Of a DNA stretch of 34,424 nt, positions 1-7,382 are shown piece after piece. The DNA comes from Bacteroidales bacterium (lineage in GTDB: Bacteria > Bacteroidota > Bacteroidia > Bacteroidales > WCHB1-69): assembly GCA_012519525.1 (NCBI GenBank), contig JAAYQB010000115.1, positions 1 to 34,424 of the forward strand, read 5' to 3'. Below the pieces are notes generated by a model that saw nothing but the letters and a program-made list of their open reading frames with translations, was not told the origin of the DNA and searched no databases. Within the stretch, counting starts at the first letter, position 1. Each line of letters starts with the position of its first letter. Position numbers and translations under genes: made by a program.

Positions 1-110
1 AAAATTATAAAACTATTAAAAGTATCAAAAAAATGAATAATTTTGCAACTTTAAAGATAAAATAAAAAATAATATATGAATTTGTATATTTGTTTCGTAA
101 ATTAGATATT
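1..110 (+). repeat. Intergenic promoter repeat, copy A (left-truncated by window edge)
   Basis: This stretch matches 3152-3258 (copy C) with only scattered mismatches, including the shared pieces ATAAAACTATTAAAAGTATC and AATATATGAATTTGTATATT. It holds two TAnnTTTG boxes, at 38-45 and 85-92. It ends at CGTAAATTA, immediately before the left arm of the inverted repeat that flanks the SIR2 gene. Copies B and C suggest that about 65 bp of the repeat lie to the left of the window. Confidence 0.85.
85..92 (+). promoter_or_regulatory. Promoter -7 element for the SIR2-like gene
   Basis: TATATTTG fits the Bacteroidota -7 consensus TAnnTTTG and lies 60 bp before the ATG at 153. A second match, TAATTTTG, is at 38-45. 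No good TTG -33 element is seen at the usual spacing for either box, so the relative use of the two is unknown. Confidence 0.55.
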
Positions 111-114
111 ATGG
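105..114. repeat. Left arm of inverted repeat flanking the SIR2-like gene
   Basis: GATATTATGG here is the exact reverse complement of CCATAATATC at 2052-2061, which contains the SIR2 stop codon. The left arm begins directly where promoter repeat A ends. The same arrangement occurs at 3259/4428 and 5312/6591. Confidence 0.6.
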
Positions 115-152
115 GCAAGGCTAAGAAACCACTACTGCATAAATAAAGAACC

Positions 153-2057
153 ATGTATAAAGAGAATTTATTTGAACTAATACGGAAAGAAGAAGTGATA
201 ATCTGGGCAGGAGCAGGCATGTCATTGTACGCAGGTTATCCTTCTGCGAAAAGATTAGCTGAAATTCTTATTGAAAACCTGACATCTAAAGAAAAAGAAA
301 GAATAGATATTAATATTCCTCTTCCCGAATTAGCCGAAGAATTTTATAGATTAAAAGGAAACAATAAGAATAGTCTGCTTCAAATATTAAATGAAACTTT
401 TCAGAAAAAAGCGGAATCAACAGACACCCATGATAGGTTGGCTATAATTCCACATTTCAGTACAATAATTACAACAAATTATGATTCTTTATTTGAGGAT
501 TCATATGGTCAAAAGGCACAGAAAATATATAAAACAACTCAGATTCCTTACATCAATAATAAGAAGACACAGATATTTAAAATTCATGGTGATTTAAGTG
601 AACCTGAAAGTATAATTTTAACTAAATCAGATTATAACAAATTCTTTAAGGATAATGAAGATAATGGCACATTTTGGTCAGTAATACGAGAAAGATTAGC
701 TACTAAAGCTGTATTATTTTTAGGATATAATTTAGAAGACCCGAATGTTTCTGTCATATTTGACAGAATTACTGATTCATTAGGAGAAAATAGAAAAGAA
801 TGTTTTTTAGTTGCACCAAAACTTCCTCAGCATAAGGCAAATAATCTTATAAAGAAAGGGATTCATTACATAGATTCTACTGCTGAGGAAATAATATCAG
901 AGTTACTTTTAAATTTAAAAGAACATATAATTTCAGATATTGAAAGAGGAAAGACATCAGCAGATACTTTTCGTCATTTTTTGGCAAACATTGACTTGCT
1001 TCCAGATTTAAAAGCAGATAATGATAGTTATAAAGTTACTTCATTAAAAGGAACTAAAGCAGGTATTCATGGAACTGCGAACTTTACTTTCAAAAATGAA
1101 AAAGATTTTATAAAGGAGCTTAACGACTTTACACATGGAAAAAAGTTTGGAACATTGGAAATTCCTGGAGATAAACTATTAAATGCTGAATTTTGGTATG
1201 GCGGTGTTAAATTTCCAGATTCAGAGGGCATATTAAAGCTTGAGTTTAAAAGTGTGCCAACATTAGAAACCAAAATTGATGTAAGATTTGATGATGGTTT
1301 TGACTATCAAAACACTCCTATTAAACTATATGGTTCGCCTAATTTAATTGAGATACATCTTGAAATTGAGAATGCAGATATTGTAGTTAAAGTAGATTTA
1401 GAAACAATGCCTGAAATAAAAGTTAACATGAATTATAAGCACAAAGAGGTTTGTAAAAATGTTAAAACTGAAATAGAACTATTTACCTTATTAATGAAAC
1501 TTGCAGAAGGAAGAATGTTTACTGTTTTTCCGGAAAATGGGAATGCAATATCCAAAGCATTCCCAAAATCTACAGAACTTTTAGAACACGCAACGTTTTT
1601 TTATTATTATTTTACAAACCTTAAAAAGATTGAGAATCATTATAATGTTAGGTTTTCAAATATTCATATAAATAGCATTAATGATGAAACCTTAAAAACA
1701 GTTGAATATATTGTAGCAGTATTTGAGGAGGTATATTTGGATTTAGATTGGGATGATGAATTAATAATGACTCTGGTTGATGATTATTCTGATGAAGTTA
1801 TTGAACAATTCGAAAATGTGAATAAGGTTAGTACGCCTTTTGTTGCTCATAATAAGGTTGAAGAAATAATGGAACTGCATGGTGAAAAAATTAACCTGGG
1901 ATATAAGAAAGTAGAATTTATGGATACTTATGTCACAAACATTGAAGCTATTAAGAAAAGGGAAGATAATGTTGTTAGAATGAAAAGTCGAAGTAAGAAA
2001 ATGCATCTTTCCTATACAAAAGATTTAAATGAAGAAAATATAAAGTCCAGACCATAA
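153..2057 (+). CDS. SIR2-like domain protein, probable NAD-consuming defence effector
   Basis: The N-terminal ~260 residues form a SIR2-like (SIR2_2) Rossmann domain. Visible motifs are GAGMS at about 20-24, TTNYD at about 107-111 (Asn109), KIHGD at about 143-147 (His145) and a GYN motif at about 191-193. Asn109 and His145 match the catalytic pair used by NAD hydrolases such as ThsA. The remaining ~370 residues are not recognised; they have no membrane segment and may sense a trigger or oligomerise. Free-standing long SIR2 proteins in Bacteria often deplete NAD+ during abortive infection, so a phage-defence role is inferred, not shown. The gene stands alone behind promoter repeat A and is flanked by a perfect 10-bp inverted repeat, as if it were a single-gene cassette. 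A SIR2 deacylase is less likely, because the zinc-binding Cys module is not seen. Confidence 0.8.
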   Translation: MYKENLFELIRKEEVIIWAGAGMSLYAGYPSAKRLAEILIENLTSKEKERIDINIPLPELAEEFYRLKGNNKNSLLQILNETFQKKAESTDTHDRLAIIPHFSTIITTNYDSLFEDSYGQKAQKIYKTTQIPYINNKKTQIFKIHGDLSEPESIILTKSDYNKFFKDNEDNGTFWSVIRERLATKAVLFLGYNLEDPNVSVIFDRITDSLGENRKECFLVAPKLPQHKANNLIKKGIHYIDSTAEEIISELLLNLKEHIISDIERGKTSADTFRHFLANIDLLPDLKADNDSYKVTSLKGTKAGIHGTANFTFKNEKDFIKELNDFTHGKKFGTLEIPGDKLLNAEFWYGGVKFPDSEGILKLEFKSVPTLETKIDVRFDDGFDYQNTPIKLYGSPNLIEIHLEIENADIVVKVDLETMPEIKVNMNYKHKEVCKNVKTEIELFTLLMKLAEGRMFTVFPENGNAISKAFPKSTELLEHATFFYYYFTNLKKIENHYNVRFSNIHINSINDETLKTVEYIVAVFEEVYLDLDWDDELIMTLVDDYSDEVIEQFENVNKVSTPFVAHNKVEEIMELHGEKINLGYKKVEFMDTYVTNIEAIKKREDNVVRMKSRSKKMHLSYTKDLNEENIKSRP

Positions 2058-2061
2058 TATC
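2052..2061. repeat. Right arm of inverted repeat flanking the SIR2-like gene
   Basis: CCATAATATC pairs perfectly with 105-114. The SIR2 stop codon TAA (2055-2057) lies inside the arm, so the arm marks the exact end of the gene. Confidence 0.6.
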
Positions 2062-2230
2062 GTGTAAAAAGCATTGGGGTTTAATAGGTTATTCAAGGAT
2101 TGTAGCCCGCTTCAACTTTTCATATAGCTTGATAAAAAATCGCCCTCAATCCCCTACTTTTCATACATGTAAACGTTACCACCCAAGCGATTAAATAAAA
2201 CTTCAACAGAAATATGCACAAAGTGAAAAA

Positions 2231-2395
2231 ACAACACAATTGAATTATGGTAAGGATGTCAAAGAGGAACAATAAAATGAAGCTAATTGGCAGATAAAAA
2301 ATTATAAAAGTATTAAAAAAATGTATACTTTTGCAATCTTAAAGATGAAGTTCTTTTATTAAAATAAAAACATTAATAAATAAAAAACGATACAG
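2231..2395 (+). repeat. Intergenic promoter repeat, copy B
   Basis: The first ~85 bp, from ACAACACAATTGAATTATG through the AATTGGCAGATAAAAAATTA segment, match copy C at 3085 with three substitutions. The part after the -7 box (2331-2384) instead matches copy E at 12187-12240 (TTTGCAAtCttAAAGATgAAGTTC). Copy B is therefore a chimera of two leader types sharing one promoter core. Confidence 0.85.
2326..2333 (+). promoter_or_regulatory. Promoter -7 element for lipoprotein gene at 2398
   Basis: TACTTTTG matches TAnnTTTG and lies 64 bp before the ATG. It sits at the same place in the repeat as the box of copy D (5291-5298). Confidence 0.55.
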
Positions 2396-2397
2396 AC

Positions 2398-3078
2398 ATG
2401 AGAAAAACAATTGTTTTTGGAGTAATTACAGTTCTAATTGGACTGATTTCGTGTGAAAAGGACAATGATACGAAACCGAACGACAGTGTTGTTTATGACA
2501 CTATTAAACCATTGGATTATTTTCCTGCATTTCCGGGTTCATATTGGATTTATGATAATAATGACACCTTAAAAGTTGCAAACCAATATGAGAAATATAT
2601 ATTCAATTCAGCAGGATATACTGCGAAACCTGATTATGATACTTTGATTTTGCCAAAACTCATATTAAATGGAATATTTAATCCAACTGATACTTTCGCC
2701 TATGTTAATGGATACTCCATTTCGCAAGCCAAAGGAAGTAGTTATAGAGACCCAGCCTTTAAGGAATTACTTTCTTTAACCGAAGGCGCTGAATTTACAA
2801 TTGGAGGTGCAATTCAAGGTCATAAGATAACAGGTAAAACAATAAAAGTAGATACGACAATTTATTTAGGAACGACTGAATATAAAAACGTGATAATTAC
2901 TATTCAATTTGACTATGCTTGCGTTTCAGGGTCAGGCGGCTCTCCGGAAGATTGTGCAACTTTAAGAGAATATTATGCAAAGGATATTGGATTGATAAAA
3001 CGAGAAACGAGAAATTATCCAATAGATACTGATTTTGTTAAAGATATTGAATTAATAAAATATAAAATTATAAAATAG
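2398..3078 (+). CDS. Hypothetical lipoprotein
   Basis: This 226-residue protein starts with a type II signal peptide. A short hydrophobic stretch ends in the lipobox LISC (Cys about 19) and is followed by an acidic, Asn/Lys-rich linker, so the mature protein is probably anchored to a membrane facing the periplasm or cell surface. The rest looks beta-rich, with a PAFPGSYW-type motif near residue 44 that recurs in many small Bacteroidota lipoproteins of unknown role. No catalytic motif is seen. The gene stands alone between repeat copies B and C, and the second copy begins 6 bp after its stop codon. No inverted-repeat arms like those of its neighbours were found around it. Confidence 0.75.
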   Translation: MRKTIVFGVITVLIGLISCEKDNDTKPNDSVVYDTIKPLDYFPAFPGSYWIYDNNDTLKVANQYEKYIFNSAGYTAKPDYDTLILPKLILNGIFNPTDTFAYVNGYSISQAKGSSYRDPAFKELLSLTEGAEFTIGGAIQGHKITGKTIKVDTTIYLGTTEYKNVIITIQFDYACVSGSGGSPEDCATLREYYAKDIGLIKRETRNYPIDTDFVKDIELIKYKIIK

Positions 3079-3084
3079 CTAGCG

Positions 3085-3258
3085 ACAACACAATTGAATT
3101 ATGCTAAGAATGTCAAAGAGGAACAATAAAATGAAGCTAATTGGCAGATAAAAAATTATAAAACTATTAAAAGTATCAAAAAGATGAATAATTTTGCAAC
3201 CTTGAAGTTAAAAAAGAAAATAATATATGAATTTGTATATTTGCTTCGTAAATTATAC
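3085..3258 (+). repeat. Intergenic promoter repeat, copy C (longest complete copy)
   Basis: The left half matches copies B and D and the right half matches copy A. This is the copy that shows A and B belong to one family. It contains a -7 match at 3189-3196 and another at 3236-3243, and ends at CGTAAATTA just before the left arm of the inverted repeat around the HEAT-like gene. Confidence 0.85.
3236..3243 (+). promoter_or_regulatory. Promoter -7 element for the HEAT-like gene
   Basis: TATATTTG lies 39 bp before the preferred ATG at 3283. A second box, TAATTTTG, is at 3189-3196. The reading frame stays open upstream to an ATG at 3184, but that codon lies inside the promoter repeat, which argues against it as the start. 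Confidence 0.55.
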
Positions 3259-3270
3259 GTTATGCACCAC
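3259..3270. repeat. Left arm of inverted repeat flanking the HEAT-like gene
   Basis: GTTATGCACCAC pairs with GCGGTGCATAAC at 4428-4439, 11 of 12 positions. It follows directly on repeat copy C, in the position occupied by GATATTATGG after copy A. Confidence 0.65.
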
Positions 3271-3282
3271 TTTAGAACGACA

Positions 3283-4425
3283 ATGAAACAACTGACTATC
3301 ATTTTTGGGCTGACACTTGTAGCAGCGACAAATATTTTTGCTCAAACTGCAATTACAGCGGACAGTTTAGATAAAAAAATTGCCGCCCATTTTGACAAGT
3401 ATAGACCAGAACTTTTCCGTTACAGCGGACTGACAACCTACGGTGAGACACAGACAACCTTTGACAAAAAACAAATTGAAACAGAACTGCAACTTTTCAG
3501 CGAAGTAAAAAATTCGAAACTCCTAAACAAGCCGACAGCAACTGTTTTTGCGTTATGCCACAACATCCTCATTCATACTCCCGACAATGGAAAATCTTTT
3601 CTAAAACTTTTGAATCAGCCGACAACAAATGAAGACATTATCGGTTTGCTGTATTTAGAAATAATTTTTGCTGGGGAATTCGGTGAACAGTTAGCGGTGG
3701 ACAATTTAGAATCCAACAATAAAGAATGGAGTAAAGCTTGGGCTGGATATTTAAGTTCATTCGCAATTTATGAATCTTCTATACCAAGAATTGAAAAAGC
3801 GTTACAACAAACTGACGACACCGAAATAAAACAAGACCTCATCAGTGCATTGATGTATATCAGTAATCCGAAGTCAATAGAAATTATAAAACAGATTATT
3901 GAAACGGCAAAAAATGATGAAGTGCAGACAAAAGCAATTTTTGCTTATGCAGAGCTTGCGGGTTACGATGGAATAAAATATTTGGAGAGCGTCAAAACTA
4001 TCGGAGAAAAATCAAAAGAAGAAAAAAAATCAAGCATTGACTGGCTGAAAAAAGAAACAAGTCCCAAAAATAAATTTGGGACTGAAGTAACCAATGACAT
4101 TGATTTCATTAAAAGATTTGGAGACATTAAATCACCCGCCATCATTTGGATGGACAAGGAAGGATTACTGAATGAAAAAAAAGCAAAAAAGCCAACACCC
4201 CTGACAAAAGACAAGAAAGATAAACTACTTGACTTGCTAATTGAATCAAAAGGTTTCGGACTTGAAGCAGTAAAGGGACAATTGTTTTTAAGTATTGAGC
4301 CAACAGACATTGATAAACTTTTAACGCTGCGACAAATGTGTGTTTATTCACCCAACAATTTTACAAAGGGACGACTAAACACAATTGAAATATTAGTTCG
4401 GTATTTACGCAATGCAAAAAAGTAA
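3283..4425 (+). CDS. Secreted HEAT/ARM-like repeat protein, function unknown
   Basis: From the chosen start the protein has 380 residues and opens with a clear signal peptide ending near FAQ (about residue 21), so it is exported. The ATG at 3283 is preferred over those at 3184 and 3262 because it places the signal peptide at the N-terminus and clears the promoter repeat. The middle (about 150-260) is a run of amphipathic helices of the HEAT/ARM type; the C-terminal third is Lys-rich and helical. No enzyme motif is seen, and such proteins usually act as binding scaffolds. The gene is bounded by an 11/12 inverted repeat whose right arm begins 2 bp after the stop codon. Its frequent GAC and ACA codons differ from the neighbouring lipoprotein genes, which fits separate acquisition. 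Confidence 0.7.
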   Translation: MKQLTIIFGLTLVAATNIFAQTAITADSLDKKIAAHFDKYRPELFRYSGLTTYGETQTTFDKKQIETELQLFSEVKNSKLLNKPTATVFALCHNILIHTPDNGKSFLKLLNQPTTNEDIIGLLYLEIIFAGEFGEQLAVDNLESNNKEWSKAWAGYLSSFAIYESSIPRIEKALQQTDDTEIKQDLISALMYISNPKSIEIIKQIIETAKNDEVQTKAIFAYAELAGYDGIKYLESVKTIGEKSKEEKKSSIDWLKKETSPKNKFGTEVTNDIDFIKRFGDIKSPAIIWMDKEGLLNEKKAKKPTPLTKDKKDKLLDLLIESKGFGLEAVKGQLFLSIEPTDIDKLLTLRQMCVYSPNNFTKGRLNTIEILVRYLRNAKK

Positions 4426-4427
4426 AA

Positions 4428-4439
4428 GCGGTGCATAAC
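4428..4439. repeat. Right arm of inverted repeat flanking the HEAT-like gene
   Basis: GCGGTGCATAAC is the counterpart of 3259-3270. It is followed 16 bp later by GTTGGCAGCAAGG (4456-4468), which resembles the left arm of a different cassette. Confidence 0.65.
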
Positions 4440-4509
4440 ATCGGACTTGCGAACCGTTGGCAGCAAGGGTGAGAACAACCCATATATTTAAATTATTAAA
4501 TTAAAAAGT

Positions 4510-5103
4510 ATGAGAACAATATTATTGAATATTTTTATAATCGCATTAACATTAACTGCTTGTAATAAAAAAGATGACGATGAAATTGGAAAAAATGTAA
4601 AAGACCCTTATAAATTACCATGGAAGACAGAGAATATTCATTATGAGAATTTGTCAATGTGTAATGGAAGCCATTCGTCGGGATATAAACTTTATTACAA
4701 GGATTCATTATTAATGGAGGAATGTACCCTTGGAAGTACTAGAATATCTAATTCTTTGTTGATTAATGATTCAATCCTTCATCTTTTCGTTATTAGAAAA
4801 AGCAACAGTAGCTATGATTTGTTGACTAAAAATGGCGGACATAGTTGGGAGGAAATCCACGTTGGACCCCCTGAAATTTATAAAATACATTATGTGAATT
4901 TAGAATTGGTTTACTGTGTGACTATAAATCAGAATGATTTATATTTTACCGGCATCTGGAAAAGTAACCTTTCTAATTTTAAGGATAGCCTGACTAAGGG
5001 AAGACATTATATCACAGATTTAGGGACAAATATTTCAGACATGGATTCAACAGTGATAACATTAAATGATAGTGTTGATTTTGTGATAAAGTTTAAAGAT
5101 TAG
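4510..5103 (+). CDS. Hypothetical lipoprotein with one Asp-box-like motif
   Basis: This 197-residue protein has a type II signal peptide with lipobox LTAC (Cys about 18) and an acidic Lys/Asp linker typical of Bacteroidota lipoproteins. Around residue 106 the segment TKNGGHSWEEI resembles an Asp-box/BNR repeat (S-x-D-G-G-x-S-W). Only one is visible, so a full beta-propeller cannot be claimed. No enzymatic residues are recognised. The gene follows the junction after the HEAT-like gene, and no TAnnTTTG box is seen in the 84-bp gap. It may depend on read-through from upstream or on a promoter of another kind. Confidence 0.7.
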   Translation: MRTILLNIFIIALTLTACNKKDDDEIGKNVKDPYKLPWKTENIHYENLSMCNGSHSSGYKLYYKDSLLMEECTLGSTRISNSLLINDSILHLFVIRKSNSSYDLLTKNGGHSWEEIHVGPPEIYKIHYVNLELVYCVTINQNDLYFTGIWKSNLSNFKDSLTKGRHYITDLGTNISDMDSTVITLNDSVDFVIKFKD

Positions 5104-5193
5104 TAGAAAGCCTGCCCCCACTCACTCAAATCCAGCTTCACTGAACTCGCTCTGACTCGGTTATAATCCAAGTATTTTACAAAGCGAGAAAAC

Positions 5194-5311
5194 ACAACAC
5201 AATTGAATTATGTAAGGATGTCAAAGAGGAACATAATCCTAATTGGCAGATAAAAAATGATAAAACTATTGAAAGTATAAAAAAAATATATACTTTTGCT
5301 TCGTAAAATAA
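5194..5311 (+). repeat. Intergenic promoter repeat, copy D
   Basis: It shares ACAACACAATTGAATTATG, the GTCAAAGAGGAACA block and AATTGGCAGATAAAAAAT with copies B and C. It lacks one base after ATTATG and carries a short deletion before CTAATTGG. It ends in TTTTGCTTCGTAAAATAA, close to the ends of copies A and C, directly before the left arm at 5312. Confidence 0.85.
5291..5298 (+). promoter_or_regulatory. Promoter -7 element for the permease gene
   Basis: TACTTTTG lies 39 bp before the ATG at 5338, the same spacing as in front of the HEAT-like gene (3236-3243 to 3283). Confidence 0.55.
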
Positions 5312-5320
5312 ATGTTATTG
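5312..5320. repeat. Left arm of inverted repeat flanking the permease gene
   Basis: ATGTTATTG pairs with CGATAACAT at 6591-6599 (8 of 9). It follows repeat copy D at the position where the other two left arms follow copies A and C. Confidence 0.45.
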
Positions 5321-5337
5321 ATAATTAAACAAAGGAA

Positions 5338-6606
5338 ATGATAAACACATTGCATAAAGAACAGAAATCGGGTATTTTGTTATTGCTGGGTTCAAAAACA
5401 TTTGAAAGCTTAGCTTTCTTTTTACTAATGGCAATATTTTTTCCATTCTTGAACGAATCCTTAGGAATTGATTCGTCAAAAGTAGGATTTTATTATACTT
5501 TATTTTATGGAACCATTGGGATAACAAGTTTTATTTCAGGATTTTTAGGCGACAAACGAAACAGATTTCATGTTGTTACAATAGGATTTCTACTATTAAC
5601 AGTAATGCATTTGGCAATTGCATTTCTGCCCGGCAATAATTTTTTAATACTTGCAACATTAATCCTATTAGGACTTGGAAAAGGACTCATATCGCCCAAT
5701 ATGGTTGTCTTTCTTGGGAATATTTACAATGAAAAAGAGAACAAAATAATTGGATTGTCCGGATTTATTTTGTTTTCATTCGCAGTTAGTACTGGAGCTG
5801 TAATAGCCCCTCTACTTTCAGCTTTTTTAAAAAATAATTGGGGTTTTTATTCCCTATTTGCGTTTATATTTGCTTTACTCTCATTTATTTTATTTCTAAA
5901 ATTCAAAAACCACTATAATAAACTTAACATTGTTGCCGACAGGAAAGATTATGTTGAAAATACCGACATAAAAAAACTAAATACATTGATACTGTTTTCA
6001 ATTCTTACAATCGGGATTTTCATAAATTTTGTACTCTACCAAAATAGACTGACTTTTACACATGCCATACATGACTTTTTCGAAAATGGATTTGAAATTA
6101 CTCAAGTATTCAATAATATTGACAACTATATTTCTTTCATTATCTTAGCTCTATTTGCATTTTTAATTTTAAAAATAAAGCGTTTAAATTGGAGTAAAAT
6201 TTTTAATGTAATTCTCATTGGGCTTATTGTTGCAATCATTGCATTTATAGTAATAGCAACTTCTTTATCAATATCTCAAGCGATAAATAGTCTATTTATA
6301 CAATCGTATATTTTCATCTTAATAGCCGAGACATTGATTTCTCCTATAATATTCTATATAACATACAGATGTTCACCTTTAAAACACAAAGGACTTTTTC
6401 AAGGAATATCATTTATATTTAGGGGAATCGCAAATCAATTATTATTCTTAGGATTATTGATGTATAATAAAAATGCTTTAATGGCATTTATTGGATTTGC
6501 AATCATTCTTACAATTTCTGCTATTTTAATATTAATCTTAAAAAAGAAAGTGAACAATAAACTAACTGAAATAGAAAGAAATATAGAAGCCGATAACATA
6601 CAATAA
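5338..6606 (+). CDS. MFS transporter, POT/PTR2 peptide-permease-like
   Basis: This is a 422-residue polytopic inner-membrane protein with about 12 hydrophobic segments. The first helix carries KTFESLAFF, a loose counterpart of the ExxERF-type motif of proton-dependent oligopeptide transporters. A loop with GFLGDKRNR (about 70) matches the MFS motif between helices 2 and 3, and GLGKGLISPN (about 118) resembles the POT signature with its Pro-Asn pair. A hydrophilic stretch near 198-215 is the likely central loop. Di-/tripeptide uptake is the best guess, but the ExxER signature is degenerate, so the substrate is uncertain. The gene stands alone behind promoter repeat D, with inverted-repeat arms just before its start and over its last codons. 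Confidence 0.7.
   Translation: MINTLHKEQKSGILLLLGSKTFESLAFFLLMAIFFPFLNESLGIDSSKVGFYYTLFYGTIGITSFISGFLGDKRNRFHVVTIGFLLLTVMHLAIAFLPGNNFLILATLILLGLGKGLISPNMVVFLGNIYNEKENKIIGLSGFILFSFAVSTGAVIAPLLSAFLKNNWGFYSLFAFIFALLSFILFLKFKNHYNKLNIVADRKDYVENTDIKKLNTLILFSILTIGIFINFVLYQNRLTFTHAIHDFFENGFEITQVFNNIDNYISFIILALFAFLILKIKRLNWSKIFNVILIGLIVAIIAFIVIATSLSISQAINSLFIQSYIFILIAETLISPIIFYITYRCSPLKHKGLFQGISFIFRGIANQLLFLGLLMYNKNALMAFIGFAIILTISAILILILKKKVNNKLTEIERNIEADNIQ
6591..6599. repeat. Right arm of inverted repeat flanking the permease gene
   Basis: CGATAACAT overlaps codons close to the permease stop (6604-6606) and pairs with 5312-5320 with one mismatch. In the SIR2 case, likewise, the arm overlaps the stop codon. 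Confidence 0.45.
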
Positions 6607-6619
6607 AATTCAAATTATT

Positions 6620-6627
6620 TATATTTG
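6620..6627 (+). promoter_or_regulatory. Promoter -7 element for the two-gene unit at 6643
   Basis: TATATTTG in the 36-bp gap after the permease fits TAnnTTTG. It leaves only 15 bp to the ATG, so the leader would be very short. Confidence 0.45.
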
Positions 6628-6642
6628 TAAAAACTTAAAAAA

Positions 6643-7371
6643 ATGAGAACGATAACAACAACAATTTTGATTCTGATTTGCATTGGAAATACATTGGGAC
6701 AAAACAATGAAAAACTTGCGAAGAAAATCACTAAAAAGATGTGCGACTGTATTGGATTTATAGATAAATATGAAAATTTAAATGCAAAACTTGACAGCTG
6801 TTACGACTTGGCTCTCAATGACATTATAATGAATGCTACACCTAAAGAAATCCAAATCATTGGAAATACAGAAGAATTTAATGAAGTTAAAAATCGAATT
6901 GGAAAACTCATTAAAGTGGATTGTGATGCAGTAAAAAATGTTATTATTCAAGAAGTGCAATCGTCAATAAATGAAAGTAGTTATCCCACTAATTTCACAA
7001 CAAAGGAATTAAAAGAAGCAAAAAGAAATTTAGATTCTTATGACGGAAAAATCATTGCTTTTGATGGTAAAATAGTTGAAGTAAAATCACTTGGAGAAAA
7101 CAAACCCTATTTGAAAGTTGAACTTGAAAATGGAGAAACAGTTTGGATTGGTTCTATGGTAAACAGTCAATTCGACAAAGTAGGTAATTCAATACGATTT
7201 TTAGGATATTTTTTACTAGTTAAAAAAGGTGAAATTGAATTCAATAACTCTGGATTTCACATTCTTGCATTTGCTGAAATAGACTTGAAAACAAAAAAAT
7301 TAGCTATTATGCCGGGGTCGGAATCTCAGATAAAAGAATGGGGACAAGGAAAAATACCAAATACAAAATAA
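6643..7371 (+). CDS. Exported hypothetical protein with N-terminal Cys pattern
   Basis: This 242-residue protein begins with a signal peptide ending near LGQ (about residue 20). The N-terminal half is helical and carries MCDCI (about 32-36), LDSCY (about 50) and VDCDAV (about 93), a cysteine pattern seen in small secreted Bacteroidota proteins and possibly a disulfide-stabilised bundle. The C-terminal half (about 125-200) alternates short strands and contains GKIVEV and KVELENGETVWIGS, resembling an OB-fold or similar small beta barrel. I do not recognise a named family. The gene has its own -7 box and is followed 11 bp later by a lipoprotein gene, so the two are probably co-transcribed. Confidence 0.65.
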   Translation: MRTITTTILILICIGNTLGQNNEKLAKKITKKMCDCIGFIDKYENLNAKLDSCYDLALNDIIMNATPKEIQIIGNTEEFNEVKNRIGKLIKVDCDAVKNVIIQEVQSSINESSYPTNFTTKELKEAKRNLDSYDGKIIAFDGKIVEVKSLGENKPYLKVELENGETVWIGSMVNSQFDKVGNSIRFLGYFLLVKKGEIEFNNSGFHILAFAEIDLKTKKLAIMPGSESQIKEWGQGKIPNTK

Positions 7372-7382
7372 ATCAATTAACA

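Larger units (their letters stand above)
2058..2397. other. Gene-free 340-bp spacer with cassette junction and repeat B
   Basis: The first ~170 bp (2062-2230) hold no convincing gene, repeat or terminator and look like debris between two modules. From 2231 the spacer is repeat copy B and its promoter. One frame from 2195 to 2275 reads a short C-terminal-like peptide ending in TTQLNYGKDVKEEQ and a stop. This may be the tail of a lost gene carried along inside the repeat. Confidence 0.6.

Noticed and set aside
3184..3282. Extended N-terminus of the HEAT-like protein from ATG 3184
   Set aside because: This part is the promoter repeat; the same DNA in copy A is not read as protein, and the extension would bury the signal peptide.
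3963..4310. 115-codon open frame on the minus strand
   Set aside because: It is antisense to the HEAT-like gene, with Ser/Phe-rich low-complexity composition, so it is a shadow of Lys/Glu-rich codons on the other strand.
4428..4468. Classical integron attC site
   Set aside because: The outer boxes do not fit RYYYAAC and GTTRRRY, they are not complementary to each other and the ~40-bp site is too short; no integron integrase is present. Kept only as an attC-like idea.
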